34,881 bases of DNA. Source: JAVJSU01 sp040219275. GTDB taxonomy: Bacteria > Chloroflexota > Anaerolineae > Aggregatilineales > Phototrophicaceae. The stretch is taken from positions 1 through 34,881 of the forward strand of contig JAVJSU010000055.1 in assembly GCA_040219275.1 (NCBI GenBank). The letters are read 5' to 3'. Every line of letters starts with the position of its first letter. Position 1 is the first letter of the stretch. The notes beneath the pieces were generated by a model that saw only the letters and a list, made by a program, of their open reading frames with translations, was not told the origin of the DNA and made no database searches. The position numbers were made by a program, and so were the translations under genes. Below are positions 16,604 to 25,996 of this stretch, piece after piece.

Positions 16604-17596
16604 TCATCTCAGGGTCAACTCAACAAACTGATGTGAAAGTAGAATTTGCCGAACATTTCCATCAATCGTTCCAAGAAGGATTTGTGGTGATGATTGCTTT
16701 TTACTCACCGCCAAAGCGCACGTAATTCCCTTTAAATCCTGCCCACTATATTTCTCTTTTACAGGCAAAACCGGACTATCTGTTCCACAAAAGATTTCAG
16801 TTTCAGTGAAGACAAGATAGCGATTTGATACAGATAATTGAGGAGGGAAAGAGATTAACGCCTGAATATGTTCTGTAGATGTCTGCATTTCCAACTTTTC
16901 CCACTGATCATTCTTCTCTCGCTGATATAGTTTGCCGTCTTCTGTAGCGATCAGCAGTTCACCGTGACTGGTAAATTGCGCGGTTAGTAAAATATGACTG
17001 ATCAAATCACCGATAACAGGAGAGGCTACTTCCTGCCACATACGTCCACCATTTTTGCTCTGAAATAGCCCACTTTCAGTTCCGATGATGACTGTTTCAT
17101 CCTGAGCAAACTGTGGTGAAATTGTTATGCAATGTACCCGCCAATCCAACAAACCAAAATTCCAACTCACCCATCCTGCTCCCCTATTGATGGATCGAAA
17201 GACACCATCTTCAAGTGTTGCCGCGAGTACGATACCATCCTGATGATAGTTTGGAGAAATTTCGAGTGCCGTAACTATTGGTGCTGGTGACGGTAAGGGA
17301 ACGAATTCCCAGCTATCACCACCATCTGTAGAATTCAGAATGCCACCATATGTTCCTACAAAGAGCGTCCGATCTGAATCAAACGTGGGCGAAATCACAA
17401 TAGCCGTTGCAGGAATCAGGGATTTAGTGCGGAAGGCATTAAAGCAGTAATCCCATGCTATGCCGCCATCTTGAGAACGGTACAGTCCCGATTGTTTTGC
17501 CGCAAAACAAATCCCATCCTGCTGAAATGATGGTGATGCGCCAAGTGCATAAACAAAATCAGATTGTGTGGTTACTGTTGCTTCACTCTTTTGCAT
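16604..17596 (-). CDS. Asp-box (BNR/YCF48-like) beta-propeller protein
   Basis: The 330 residues contain at least four Asp-box-like repeats: LYRSQDGGIAWDYC, ILNSTDGGDSWEFV, VFRSINRGAGWVSW and LFQSKNGGRMWQEV. A weaker fifth is LYQREKNDQWEKLE. Between them stand the phrases SPTFDSDRTLFVGTYGG and SPNYHQDGIVLAATLEDG, typical of YCF48/sortilin-like propellers. There is no signal peptide or membrane segment. It is translated directly after the GroEL-like gene with a 3-base gap, and its ribosome binding site GGAGG lies in the last codons of that gene. The two products are therefore probably made together. Function is unknown. A scaffold or assembly-factor role is a guess from YCF48. Confidence 0.8.
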   Translation of the reverse strand: MQKSEATVTTQSDFVYALGASPSFQQDGICFAAKQSGLYRSQDGGIAWDYCFNAFRTKSLIPATAIVISPTFDSDRTLFVGTYGGILNSTDGGDSWEFVPLPSPAPIVTALEISPNYHQDGIVLAATLEDGVFRSINRGAGWVSWNFGLLDWRVHCITISPQFAQDETVIIGTESGLFQSKNGGRMWQEVASPVIGDLISHILLTAQFTSHGELLIATEDGKLYQREKNDQWEKLEMQTSTEHIQALISFPPQLSVSNRYLVFTETEIFCGTDSPVLPVKEKYSGQDLKGITCALAVSKKQSSPQILLGTIDGNVRQILLSHQFVELTLR

Positions 17597-17599
17597 GAC

Positions 17600-19258
17600 T
17601 CAATTACCTCCTCCATCAGGCACATGCATCTGCGGTGGTTCACGCCGATGTATGATTGTGTTGATTGTCAGAGCCAGCCCTACCTGATGTATTGCCAACT
17701 GAACCGCGTTTTTGACCACATCTGCCACATCAAAAACCTGAAATTTATCTAACGGTATAATCTCATCTGAAAGTAAATCATATCCGACTTGATAATTGGC
17801 TTCGCAAATATTGCGTAACGGAGGTGCAGGTTCTATGCCCGCATTTTGTAAAAGCATACGAATCGGTGCTTCCAACGCTACTCCAAGCATACGAAATCCC
17901 GCGCTTGAATCAAATGAGTCCGTCTGCTTTGCCATCTCCTGCATCATTGCACTCAATGAAAATAAAACTACGCCACCCCCGGGTAATCCCCCAGATTGTA
18001 TAGCGGCACGTAAGGTGCTGACGGTACGCTTAACGACTTGTTCCTGATATTTCGCCTCCGATTCGGTATCCCCACCAACATGAACTATTGTCGCACCACC
18101 GCGTAATTTGCCGATCCTCAGCAATGCAGATTCACGAATAATCTGATCCTCAGCATTTTGATAAGATCTATAAAGTGTGTTCAATTGCTGTCGTAGTTTG
18201 AGCGCATCCGCATTTCCACCAATTACACCAAAATAGTCCTTATCAGCCCAAATACGGCGCGCACGTCCTATTTGATCCGATTTTATGGATTGCCACGTAA
18301 ATCCGGCTATGCTAAGAAGCACTTGTCCGCCAGTGAGAATAGCAATGTCTTCCAGATGTTGATGCGGAAGTCCGGTAGTGGTCTCCGAAATTCTAACAGG
18401 GAAAATCTGTAAAACATCACTTTCGCGACTTTTCGCAAAAATTGCGAGAACCTTAGGAGAAATTTGGGGAGAAATTATGAATAGTCTATTTAGGTTAGCT
18501 TCATTTGCCGCTTTCAAAGCATGTACAAGCTCATGCGGATCTTCAATAGGCAGATCGGTAACAAGAATGCCAGCTTTTTCTTCTTCTACACGCTGTATAT
18601 TCCCGACGCTACTCCACAAACCGCCAGACCAATAGCTTCCCTGCACAAATTCGTGGTAACTCGTTTTACGTTGCCCAGCGCGTATCTCCAATGCACCATA
18701 TTCGCCAATGACATGAAACACGTCCGCGAGAATTTTCGCGAGTTGTGCGTCACCACACACAGACATCGCTATTCCTACAAGCTGATTTTCTCCGCAAACG
18801 GGAAAAGTCATTCTATCAAGATGCTCTACAATGATAGCGGAACCTTCCTCAAGTGCCGTTCGCAGTCGCATCGGATTGCCGCCTGCGGCAAGGTATGTCA
18901 TGCCTTGATTGTAGAGTGATTGGAAGAGAATGGCAGCAGTCACAGTACCATCTCCAACCCGTTCATGGAGCTTCCACACCATGCCGCGCACCATCATTGC
19001 ACCCACGTTTTCTGTTATGTTCGGTAAATCAATGATACGTCGTGCAAGATCCCCGCCACTATCTAATAATTCAGGAGATTTTGTACGAAGCGCACGCTCT
19101 ACAGCAACGAGACGGGGTAGAGGTCCTAATGTGGGCTTTAAGGCATCAACAAGTTGATTGATACCCCTCTGCATCTGATAAAGCACATCTATATCAACAA
19201 CGATGCCGGGTTTCTGACGCGTATCAAGCGCGGGTTTTGTTTTTGGCAGTAACATCAT
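17600..19258 (-). CDS. divergent GroEL-like chaperonin, ATPase residues altered
   Basis: The 552 residues cover the whole Cpn60 fold. NQLVDALKPTLGPLPRLVAV corresponds to GroEL's nucleotide loop, VGDGTVTAAILFQSL keeps the GDGT motif (D103), and TESEAKYQEQVVKRTVSTLR then LPGGGVVLFSL matches the GroEL return strand. Aligned without gaps, GroEL Asp398 corresponds to R411, and GroEL Asp52 corresponds to S67 in LLDSGGDLARR. Both are needed for ATP hydrolysis in GroEL. The C-terminus is DGGGN in place of the long GGM tail. Sequence is far from a housekeeping GroEL and no groES is near. It sits at the end of a glycosidase operon, tightly coupled to the propeller gene. It may be a specialised holdase or scaffold. 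Confidence 0.85.
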   Translation of the reverse strand: MMLLPKTKPALDTRQKPGIVVDIDVLYQMQRGINQLVDALKPTLGPLPRLVAVERALRTKSPELLDSGGDLARRIIDLPNITENVGAMMVRGMVWKLHERVGDGTVTAAILFQSLYNQGMTYLAAGGNPMRLRTALEEGSAIIVEHLDRMTFPVCGENQLVGIAMSVCGDAQLAKILADVFHVIGEYGALEIRAGQRKTSYHEFVQGSYWSGGLWSSVGNIQRVEEEKAGILVTDLPIEDPHELVHALKAANEANLNRLFIISPQISPKVLAIFAKSRESDVLQIFPVRISETTTGLPHQHLEDIAILTGGQVLLSIAGFTWQSIKSDQIGRARRIWADKDYFGVIGGNADALKLRQQLNTLYRSYQNAEDQIIRESALLRIGKLRGGATIVHVGGDTESEAKYQEQVVKRTVSTLRAAIQSGGLPGGGVVLFSLSAMMQEMAKQTDSFDSSAGFRMLGVALEAPIRMLLQNAGIEPAPPLRNICEANYQVGYDLLSDEIIPLDKFQVFDVADVVKNAVQLAIHQVGLALTINTIIHRREPPQMHVPDGGGN

Positions 19259-19306
19259 TAAACTTCTTTCAATAACTCAAAATGTGCGTATTAATTTTGC
19301 ATAACA

Positions 19307-20068
19307 TTATTCCTGCCGAATGTTGTTCTTCAGTCGTCCCGCATTGACACCATCGTGAACAAACGCATTATCATGAATATGCTTCCATTCGTCGAGCAAA
19401 CCTTCTTTTCCGCTTTCAGTTGGCTCGTGACTATAGGTGGATCCTTCACGGATGACAACAGGTGTCCGCGCATCAGGTGGACAACCAAACGCGTGAAGAT
19501 GCTTGCGGTGCATCACGAACTTCGGATCGCCCTTTTTCAATCGCTTATACTCAGTTAACTGCTTGTAGCTTTCCTCTCGTCCTTCAGGCAGAATGATATA
19601 ATCGGGCCACGTTTCACCCTTCGGCATGGGTGAATTGAGGATTAAATTACCACGACTCACACCCATTTTTTCATCATCAATTACTTCGGGCGCATAGAAC
19701 AAGTCCATTTCACCGAGCACAACCTCATAAAATTCTGTCTTGCGCCAATGAAGATGTGCAGAACAAAATTTACCGGGATGCACAATCATCAACTTGTCAC
19801 ATAATCCACCGAATTCTGCCCATTCCAAACTTCCTACCGGCAACCCATGAATCGCTGGTTCGTTAATTGCTTCAAAAATGGCAAATAACTCATAAGGCTC
19901 GCGTGACCACATGCTGTTTACAAATGCTTTGTATTGATCTTCACCCAGAATCAAACCGGTATTATCGTTAATCATTGAGTCTTGAATCGGATATCCACAG
20001 GCAATAGCCAATGCCGCACATTCGGCAATCCAGGCATCATATTCATGCCGTGTTACATAATTTCTCAT
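19307..20068 (-). CDS. cupin-fold D-lyxose ketol-isomerase-like protein
   Basis: The 253-residue protein shows a cupin metal site. H105 and H107 lie in SAHLHWRKTEFYEVVLGEMD with E115 or E120 nearby, and H190/H192 lie in VMHRKHLHAF. VIREGSTYSHEPT follows. This layout and length resemble the D-lyxose isomerase family (PF07385), which interconverts aldose and ketose pairs such as lyxose/xylulose or mannose/fructose. In an operon with GH1 and GH2 enzymes a role in channelling a released sugar into central metabolism makes sense. GGGGAGG sits just before the ATG. The family assignment is from motif memory and could be another sugar-isomerase cupin. Confidence 0.65.
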   Translation of the reverse strand: MRNYVTRHEYDAWIAECAALAIACGYPIQDSMINDNTGLILGEDQYKAFVNSMWSREPYELFAIFEAINEPAIHGLPVGSLEWAEFGGLCDKLMIVHPGKFCSAHLHWRKTEFYEVVLGEMDLFYAPEVIDDEKMGVSRGNLILNSPMPKGETWPDYIILPEGREESYKQLTEYKRLKKGDPKFVMHRKHLHAFGCPPDARTPVVIREGSTYSHEPTESGKEGLLDEWKHIHDNAFVHDGVNAGRLKNNIRQE

Positions 20069-20087
20069 AATCCTCCCCTTCTTAAAG

Positions 20088-21671
20088 CTAAATCCTGATA
20101 GGGTCTAAACTGCTGAAATGATGTTCCATTTGAATCGGATCACCACTTTGCATTGCTTCGATCAATGATCGGAAAGTTTCACCTGTTGGCAAACCAAACG
20201 CATCCGTATCGAGAATAATATGATTGGTAAAATCGTATTCCAGCAGACCTAACCGAACGGTATATGTTCCCCATTCATAATTGTCTGCAAGCGTCCAATA
20301 AAGGTAGCCATGTATTGGATAGCCTCGCTGAATTCCACGCATGACTTCCCCCAGCGTTTCTTTCAGATATTGAATCCGCGTCAGTCCATCAGGTCGCGGT
20401 TTTGGTGCGCCAAATAATGGCTGTTCATGTCCAATACTGGCTTCAAGAATATAGAGTGGCAAACCGAGTGTATCGCGTCCATACAATTCGAGATGATCTT
20501 CGTAGGTCTTCCGTTCATGATCCCATTCCCACCACGGAGGGCGACCTGCGGGGTCTGCAACGGAGATATCCCTTCCGGCAGGTCTTTCGTATTTGGTGCC
20601 AGCAAGGAATGGCTCATAGATATTGATGGCGACGTAATCCATATTTTGCGGCGTTTTGGACTCATAAAGTACATCTATTGCCCGCGTGAACTTAAGCGGA
20701 CTGTAATCAAGGATTGCTTGATGTTTGGCGTTTTCATAATGGAGACGTTGATCAGAAATTGAACCGAGACGGCGATCTGCGATCCGGTTATAGATTTGAT
20801 AAAAGTCCTGACGCTGTTTCTTAAAATATTCCGATAAGTCTTCACGCTTAACACCGTATTCACGAGCACGGCAAAGATCGTAGAAACCTTTATCAAACTC
20901 ATACAGGCTATTGGCGACAGTATTGAAACCAACGTGGGGTGTACGCCAACCCTCTTTTTCGTACATCTGATGGATAATTCCGTAGAGTTTGATATGACAA
21001 GCGAGGATGTTATCCTGACATGTAACCGCACTCTCCATGCCAACTTTTTCAGGATCATGAGGATGTTCAAGATTGAGAAACGTGCATTGAGGGGGTATAC
21101 CCGGTTCATTAAATGTTACCCAGAACCAGATAGGAGGATAGCCTTTGTTGACGAGCCGCTTGTTTACTTCGTAGATTGTCGTTGTTGCGTATGTCATGAA
21201 TTTTTCGACGAGTGCATCTTCAATCCAGAGGTTTGTACCTACCCATGCCGGCTGAATGAAGTGATAAATCGTGATGACCGGTTCCATATCAGCATCATAG
21301 ATTGCGGCGACAATTTCTGAGTAGCGATCAAAAGCATCAGGGTCAAAGGGCGGCTCAGCCGCAACATCTGGTTGATATGTGGGTTGAACACGGGTCCAAT
21401 CGAAGCCCATACGGAAGGCATTAAGACCGAGCGATTTTGCTTTGTCAATATGATGCTGATAATTATGCCAGAAGCGATTCGCTTTACCAGAAGTTTCTAC
21501 TTCACCTTCCAGTTCCCACCGTCCCCATTGATTAAAAGGATATCCATCCGAGTTGTAATCACCCTCAACATGATAGGGTGAATTGCAAACCCCAAATAGA
21601 AAACCGTCTGGCAAGCTAAAGTTCGCAAGATCGAGATTGAATTCATACGGGAGATGCTTACGCACAGTCAT
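20088..21671 (-). CDS. GH1-family glycosidase, divergent (paralogue 1)
   Basis: The 527 residues span a full GH1 barrel. VTFNEPG gives the acid/base E189, and LPLYILEASIG gives the nucleophile E410. YWTLADNYEWGTYTVRLGL keeps the aglycone/glycone Glu-Trp pair. Two features are unlike ordinary beta-glucosidases. The usual Gln of the AYQxEG motif is His34 in NSPYHVEG, and the TENG motif is LEAS. The same changes occur in the next gene. No signal peptide, so cytoplasmic. AAGGA lies 8 bases before the ATG, and the gap to the sister gene is 11 bases. The substrate is likely a beta-glycoside, identity unknown. Confidence 0.9.
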   Translation of the reverse strand: MTVRKHLPYEFNLDLANFSLPDGFLFGVCNSPYHVEGDYNSDGYPFNQWGRWELEGEVETSGKANRFWHNYQHHIDKAKSLGLNAFRMGFDWTRVQPTYQPDVAAEPPFDPDAFDRYSEIVAAIYDADMEPVITIYHFIQPAWVGTNLWIEDALVEKFMTYATTTIYEVNKRLVNKGYPPIWFWVTFNEPGIPPQCTFLNLEHPHDPEKVGMESAVTCQDNILACHIKLYGIIHQMYEKEGWRTPHVGFNTVANSLYEFDKGFYDLCRAREYGVKREDLSEYFKKQRQDFYQIYNRIADRRLGSISDQRLHYENAKHQAILDYSPLKFTRAIDVLYESKTPQNMDYVAINIYEPFLAGTKYERPAGRDISVADPAGRPPWWEWDHERKTYEDHLELYGRDTLGLPLYILEASIGHEQPLFGAPKPRPDGLTRIQYLKETLGEVMRGIQRGYPIHGYLYWTLADNYEWGTYTVRLGLLEYDFTNHIILDTDAFGLPTGETFRSLIEAMQSGDPIQMEHHFSSLDPIRI

Positions 21672-21682
21672 TATGTTATTCC

Positions 21683-23269
21683 TTAAGTTGTCACGGTAAA
21701 AGCGCCCTTGTTTTCGAAGGTCGCACGAATTAACTCTTGATCGCCACTACGCAATGCTTTTATAAAATCATGGTAGATACGCAACATGGGAAATCCAAAA
21801 GCGTCTGTCTCTTTAATCACATTATTCTCGTAGTCGTACTCCACCAGTCCGAGTCGTGAAGTATGTGTTCCCCATTCGTAGTTATCGCATAAAGTCCAAT
21901 ACAAGAAGCCTTGTAGAGGAACGTCCTGTTGAATTAATTTGATTACTTCGATCAAGATGTCTCGTAAAAACATTGGACGGGTCATGCCATCCGAACGCGG
22001 CTGAGGATCACCGTTTAACGGATGGTTCATACCGGTATTGGTTTCTAAAATATAGAGAGGTAACCCGCTTAGGTTCGAGGCGTGCATAATGAGGTGTTCC
22101 CGTGTCACCGTTGCATCGAATAGCAATTTCTCCCAATTGAAGCGTTCTTCGGCGATAGATTTTGGTGGATTGAAGGGGTAAAGGTCTTCCATTGAAACGC
22201 GCGAGAAAATAAAGGGATCGTAGCAATCAATTGCCACATAATCGAGCTTTTGAGGATTGGGCGATTCGTAGATCGCATCAAGAAGTTTGGTCAGGTCAAA
22301 ATCGCTAAAGAGAGCGGCATAATCAAAGCGTGATTTTTCCCAGTACCACCGCTGAAAAGCATCTAAGCGGGTTTCAGCAAGAGCATTCATGGTCTTGTAG
22401 AAACTCTGCTTATTCTCGTTAAGATAATTCTCAATCGCATCACGCTCCAAATTCAATGAGCGTGCACGAATAATATCAAGGTACCATTTATCAAGTTCGT
22501 ACAAGCAATAGCTGACAATGTTGAAGCCAACCTTTGGAGATTGCCACCTGTGTTGTTCATAAGCTGCATGAATTAAATCGTAGGCTTTCACATAGGCGGT
22601 TAGCAGGTTAACCGTCGCTATCGAAAATGCTTCTGCATCATTCTTGATGCCTCCGGGTGGAGCATCACCAAATAGGTACGGTCCGGCGAGCGTGTTGAAA
22701 GGTTCATTAAACACGACATAGAATGGAATTGCTGGATACCCGTTATCTACTAGCCGCGAATTTACCTTTTCAACTACGTTACTCACATACACTAGAAATT
22801 TCTTTACTTTTTCATCATCCGTCCAGACATGATCACCGAGCCATGCAGGGTGTGTAAAATGATGGAGGGTGATAATCGGCATCATCTCATGATCGTAGAC
22901 CGCTCCAATGATTTCTGCATAGCGATCAAAAGCAGTTTCGTCCCATTGGGGTTCACTTGCCTCATACGGGCTGGATGATGGTTGAAGCCGTGCCCAATCG
23001 ATTCCCATCCGAAAGGCATTGAGACCTGTTTCAGCCGCTTTCCGAATATGCGGCAAATAATTATCCCAGAAGCGGTTTGTTTCGCCTGATCTTTCAGTAT
23101 GTCCATCATTTTCCCATTGGGACCAATTATTATGTGGTCCTGAGTCTGTATTATAGTTTCCTTCAGAATGGTATGGAGAATTACATACGCCAAAGAGAAA
23201 ACTATCTGGTAGTTCAAAGCCACTTAAATCTATATCAAAATCACTCATATGATATTGCTTAACAGTCAT
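21683..23269 (-). CDS. GH1-family glycosidase, divergent (paralogue 2)
   Basis: I place the start at ATG 23269 because GAGGA is 5 bases upstream. The longer frame relies on a TTG inside that ribosome binding site. The 528 residues align with paralogue 1 throughout, with matched positions: H34 in NSPYHSEG, acid/base E189 in VVFNEPF, nucleophile E409 in LPLYILETNTG, and YWTLCDNYEWGTHTSRLGL near the end. The two genes look like an old tandem duplication, with middle loops (190-220 and 350-390) that differ, which suggests different substrates. Intracellular beta-glycosidase acting after import is the likely role. Confidence 0.9.
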   Translation of the reverse strand: MTVKQYHMSDFDIDLSGFELPDSFLFGVCNSPYHSEGNYNTDSGPHNNWSQWENDGHTERSGETNRFWDNYLPHIRKAAETGLNAFRMGIDWARLQPSSSPYEASEPQWDETAFDRYAEIIGAVYDHEMMPIITLHHFTHPAWLGDHVWTDDEKVKKFLVYVSNVVEKVNSRLVDNGYPAIPFYVVFNEPFNTLAGPYLFGDAPPGGIKNDAEAFSIATVNLLTAYVKAYDLIHAAYEQHRWQSPKVGFNIVSYCLYELDKWYLDIIRARSLNLERDAIENYLNENKQSFYKTMNALAETRLDAFQRWYWEKSRFDYAALFSDFDLTKLLDAIYESPNPQKLDYVAIDCYDPFIFSRVSMEDLYPFNPPKSIAEERFNWEKLLFDATVTREHLIMHASNLSGLPLYILETNTGMNHPLNGDPQPRSDGMTRPMFLRDILIEVIKLIQQDVPLQGFLYWTLCDNYEWGTHTSRLGLVEYDYENNVIKETDAFGFPMLRIYHDFIKALRSGDQELIRATFENKGAFTVTT

Positions 23270-23284
23270 ACAATTCCTCAAAAT

Positions 23285-25963
23285 CTATTTTGGGATGGTC
23301 AGTTTTATAGTGGGATCTATACCGTAACGCCCTACCCTTGAACCAAAAACGGTCAAACCACCAACATGTTCTGCAGTCGCCTTGACCTCTAAACCTAGTG
23401 ATAGATAGCCTGTTCTTTTCGCTTCCTTGATAATCTTTTCCAGACGTTCATCCGCTATCCGTAATTCAACCCATTCGCCATGCTCACCCACGCCGGTATT
23501 GTGAATACGTGTTAATGCACCACCGGCATGAACATGCAAATCCAGCAATCGAACGGTCTCTACTTCAATATTGTTGAGTGATACAGTCACATCGCTAAAC
23601 CGATTTTTCCCGACGATAGATTGTGTGATTTCATCAGGTCGCGAACCAAGTTCCATAATCAACGTCATATCTTGCAAACTAGAGGGAAAGCCCAGGCGCG
23701 AAATTACGGGTATGCGGAGTTCAATCTTGCCGGATTCGTCAAACCAGATTGCACCCGGTCGATCGTCAACCCAGTAGCCCAGCTGATGATCGCCACTATT
23801 CCAGACAGACTTTGCCTTGTTACCGGGGGGCGCGCTTAAAGCGAAGGTAAAACTTTCTTCATTATCAGTAGTTTCAAAGAATGACTGCGTGGGGTTATAT
23901 ATTTCAAAATCGAGCGTGTTGTGTGCGCGTGTTTTTCCCTTGTCATCCTCAACCCAAACAATTAGTTGCACAGGACCTCGTGCATTAGGCACACGTAACT
24001 TAAGCTCATCAATTTCGCCCACGGTGTACGGTGTGGGTTCAATGGCAGATTCTCCGCACATCAATACGGATTCTGGAACGTGGGAAGGCAGGACACGTAT
24101 AAGTTTCCAGCGCAGATTACCATTCTGTAAGGGGGGATGTGCATATGCGCTATACAGAAGGCGTATCAATATTTCATCGTCAGGAAACACGCTAAGTTCC
24201 CCTTGATAGTCTAGAACGATAAAATCTGCACTATTGATCGTAGCTAAGTCATAACCAAATTCCTTCGGCGTACGATCATATAATGTGTAGCCCGCGTATT
24301 CATATTCGATGTCATAAAGCTCACAGTAAGTAAAACCGACGATCGACGCGTGACGACGCAATTCATTCATTGACCACCTCAGTGACCATGAACCATCGTG
24401 TTGCCAACCAAAACCAAACTCGGACAATAATAATGGCGTGTTATTTAATTCATATCCATCTGCCATAAGTTTAAAGCCAAAGACACCCGTAACTTCAGGC
24501 TTATTGGCATATTCCTGTATTTTGATACGCCAATCACGTTCATTGCCCGTATAGTAATGAAAATCCGCCAGATCGGTTTTGACGTGTGACCATCCAGAGT
24601 TGTCAACCACTATGCGTGTTGGATCCGACAGTTTAAGCTGGTCATAGAGCTTGGTGACCCATTTTTGCATGTCAGTGTTGGTTTGCAGAGTAAATTCGAG
24701 TCCCCATGTCTCGTTATAGGGACACCAGATAATAATGGACGGATGGTTGTAATCACGTTCGACCATTGCCATTAGCTCGGTATAAAGTCGCTCACAGGCA
24801 AGATCATTGAAAAGCGTTGGACATGGCATATCACACCACATGAGCAATCCGAGTTGATCTGCCCAATAATTAAATCGAGGATCTTCCACCTTAAGATGCT
24901 TACGTAAACCGTTCAAGCCAATACGCTTGGCATAGGCAACATCAGCCTTCAATGCTTCATCGCTCGGCGCTGTGCACAATCCGTCTGGCCAGTACCCCTG
25001 GTCAAGAGCGGTCATTAGATAAATAGGATGACCATTAAGCCAGATTTGACCATCACGCTGTTCGATTTGACGCATTCCAAAATACGTAAACACTTCATCA
25101 CTGTTATTTTCAGACCATTTAAGTTTGACTATCGTTGTATATAAATTCGGCGTATCAATATCCCACAATTCAGGGTTTGCGATATTAATTGATCCAGAGA
25201 AATTCACTTGCTTCCCCTCGGTGGTCTTAAGTTCAAACGCCTCAGTTATAACCGCACCAGATGCAGATTGGATGCCAAACTCCAGCATCTGTACTTGCTT
25301 TGTATAACCAATTATCTCCACATCTACTCTTACTTGTTCGTCAGAAATATTCGGTGTGAAACGAACAGACGACACATAGCATTCCGGGCGCGCCTCTAAC
25401 CAGACTGTTTGCCAGATGCCACTGGTTGTAGCGAAGCTGAACTGTTGCCAGGGATCGGGTGGAATAGATGCCTGTTTGCCATGTGGGATTTCATAGAGAT
25501 TAGCTGGATCATCAACGCGTACGACGAGGACATTTTCTTGCCGGTTACAAATTGAGGTAATGTCAAATTCAAATGCCGAATACCCACCCTCGTGGGTGCC
25601 GATTGGTTGACCATTCACCCAGACATCAGCGCGATAATCAACCGCCCCAAAGCGCAGGAAAATGCTTTTCCCTGACCATGAGGATGGGATCATAAATTTG
25701 CGTTGGTACCATACAACGCCTGTGTAATCTGTATTATGCTGTCCAGAAAGCTGGCTTTGCCACGGATACGGCACTTGAATGGTTTCAGGAAAAGACTCCC
25801 CTCTACCATCCGATAGATTGCGTTCACGTCCGTCATTATCTGGATCGTAGCTAAAATTCCATGTGCCGTTCAAGTTAAGCCAGTCCTCGCGTTTAAAATC
25901 AGGACGAGGATGTTCTGGTCTTGGTATAGATGATGGATTATTCAATTTACCGTCTGTGGTCAT
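23285..25963 (-). CDS. GH2-family glycosidase (beta-galactosidase/beta-glucuronidase type)
   Basis: The 892 residues show the GH2 order: sugar-binding jelly-roll (about 20-195, with YQRKFMIPSSW and ADVWVNGQPIGTHEGGYSAF), immunoglobulin-like domain (196-300), and a TIM barrel from about 303. The acid/base motif IIIWCPYNETWG gives E418, and LLLSEFGFGW gives the nucleophile E515. Beyond 620 there are extra beta domains. The last 170 residues may be a carbohydrate-binding module. No signal peptide. AAGGA precedes the ATG. It is transcribed after the permeases and before the GH1 pair. The exact sugar is not readable from sequence. Confidence 0.88.
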   Translation of the reverse strand: MTTDGKLNNPSSIPRPEHPRPDFKREDWLNLNGTWNFSYDPDNDGRERNLSDGRGESFPETIQVPYPWQSQLSGQHNTDYTGVVWYQRKFMIPSSWSGKSIFLRFGAVDYRADVWVNGQPIGTHEGGYSAFEFDITSICNRQENVLVVRVDDPANLYEIPHGKQASIPPDPWQQFSFATTSGIWQTVWLEARPECYVSSVRFTPNISDEQVRVDVEIIGYTKQVQMLEFGIQSASGAVITEAFELKTTEGKQVNFSGSINIANPELWDIDTPNLYTTIVKLKWSENNSDEVFTYFGMRQIEQRDGQIWLNGHPIYLMTALDQGYWPDGLCTAPSDEALKADVAYAKRIGLNGLRKHLKVEDPRFNYWADQLGLLMWCDMPCPTLFNDLACERLYTELMAMVERDYNHPSIIIWCPYNETWGLEFTLQTNTDMQKWVTKLYDQLKLSDPTRIVVDNSGWSHVKTDLADFHYYTGNERDWRIKIQEYANKPEVTGVFGFKLMADGYELNNTPLLLSEFGFGWQHDGSWSLRWSMNELRRHASIVGFTYCELYDIEYEYAGYTLYDRTPKEFGYDLATINSADFIVLDYQGELSVFPDDEILIRLLYSAYAHPPLQNGNLRWKLIRVLPSHVPESVLMCGESAIEPTPYTVGEIDELKLRVPNARGPVQLIVWVEDDKGKTRAHNTLDFEIYNPTQSFFETTDNEESFTFALSAPPGNKAKSVWNSGDHQLGYWVDDRPGAIWFDESGKIELRIPVISRLGFPSSLQDMTLIMELGSRPDEITQSIVGKNRFSDVTVSLNNIEVETVRLLDLHVHAGGALTRIHNTGVGEHGEWVELRIADERLEKIIKEAKRTGYLSLGLEVKATAEHVGGLTVFGSRVGRYGIDPTIKLTIPK

Positions 25964-25996
25964 AAAGAATCCTTACGCATGAAATACCCGGTATAC

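Noticed and set aside
18521..18919. 132-codon plus-strand open frame
   Set aside because: Antisense shadow of the GroEL-like gene, with no ribosome binding site or recognisable domain.
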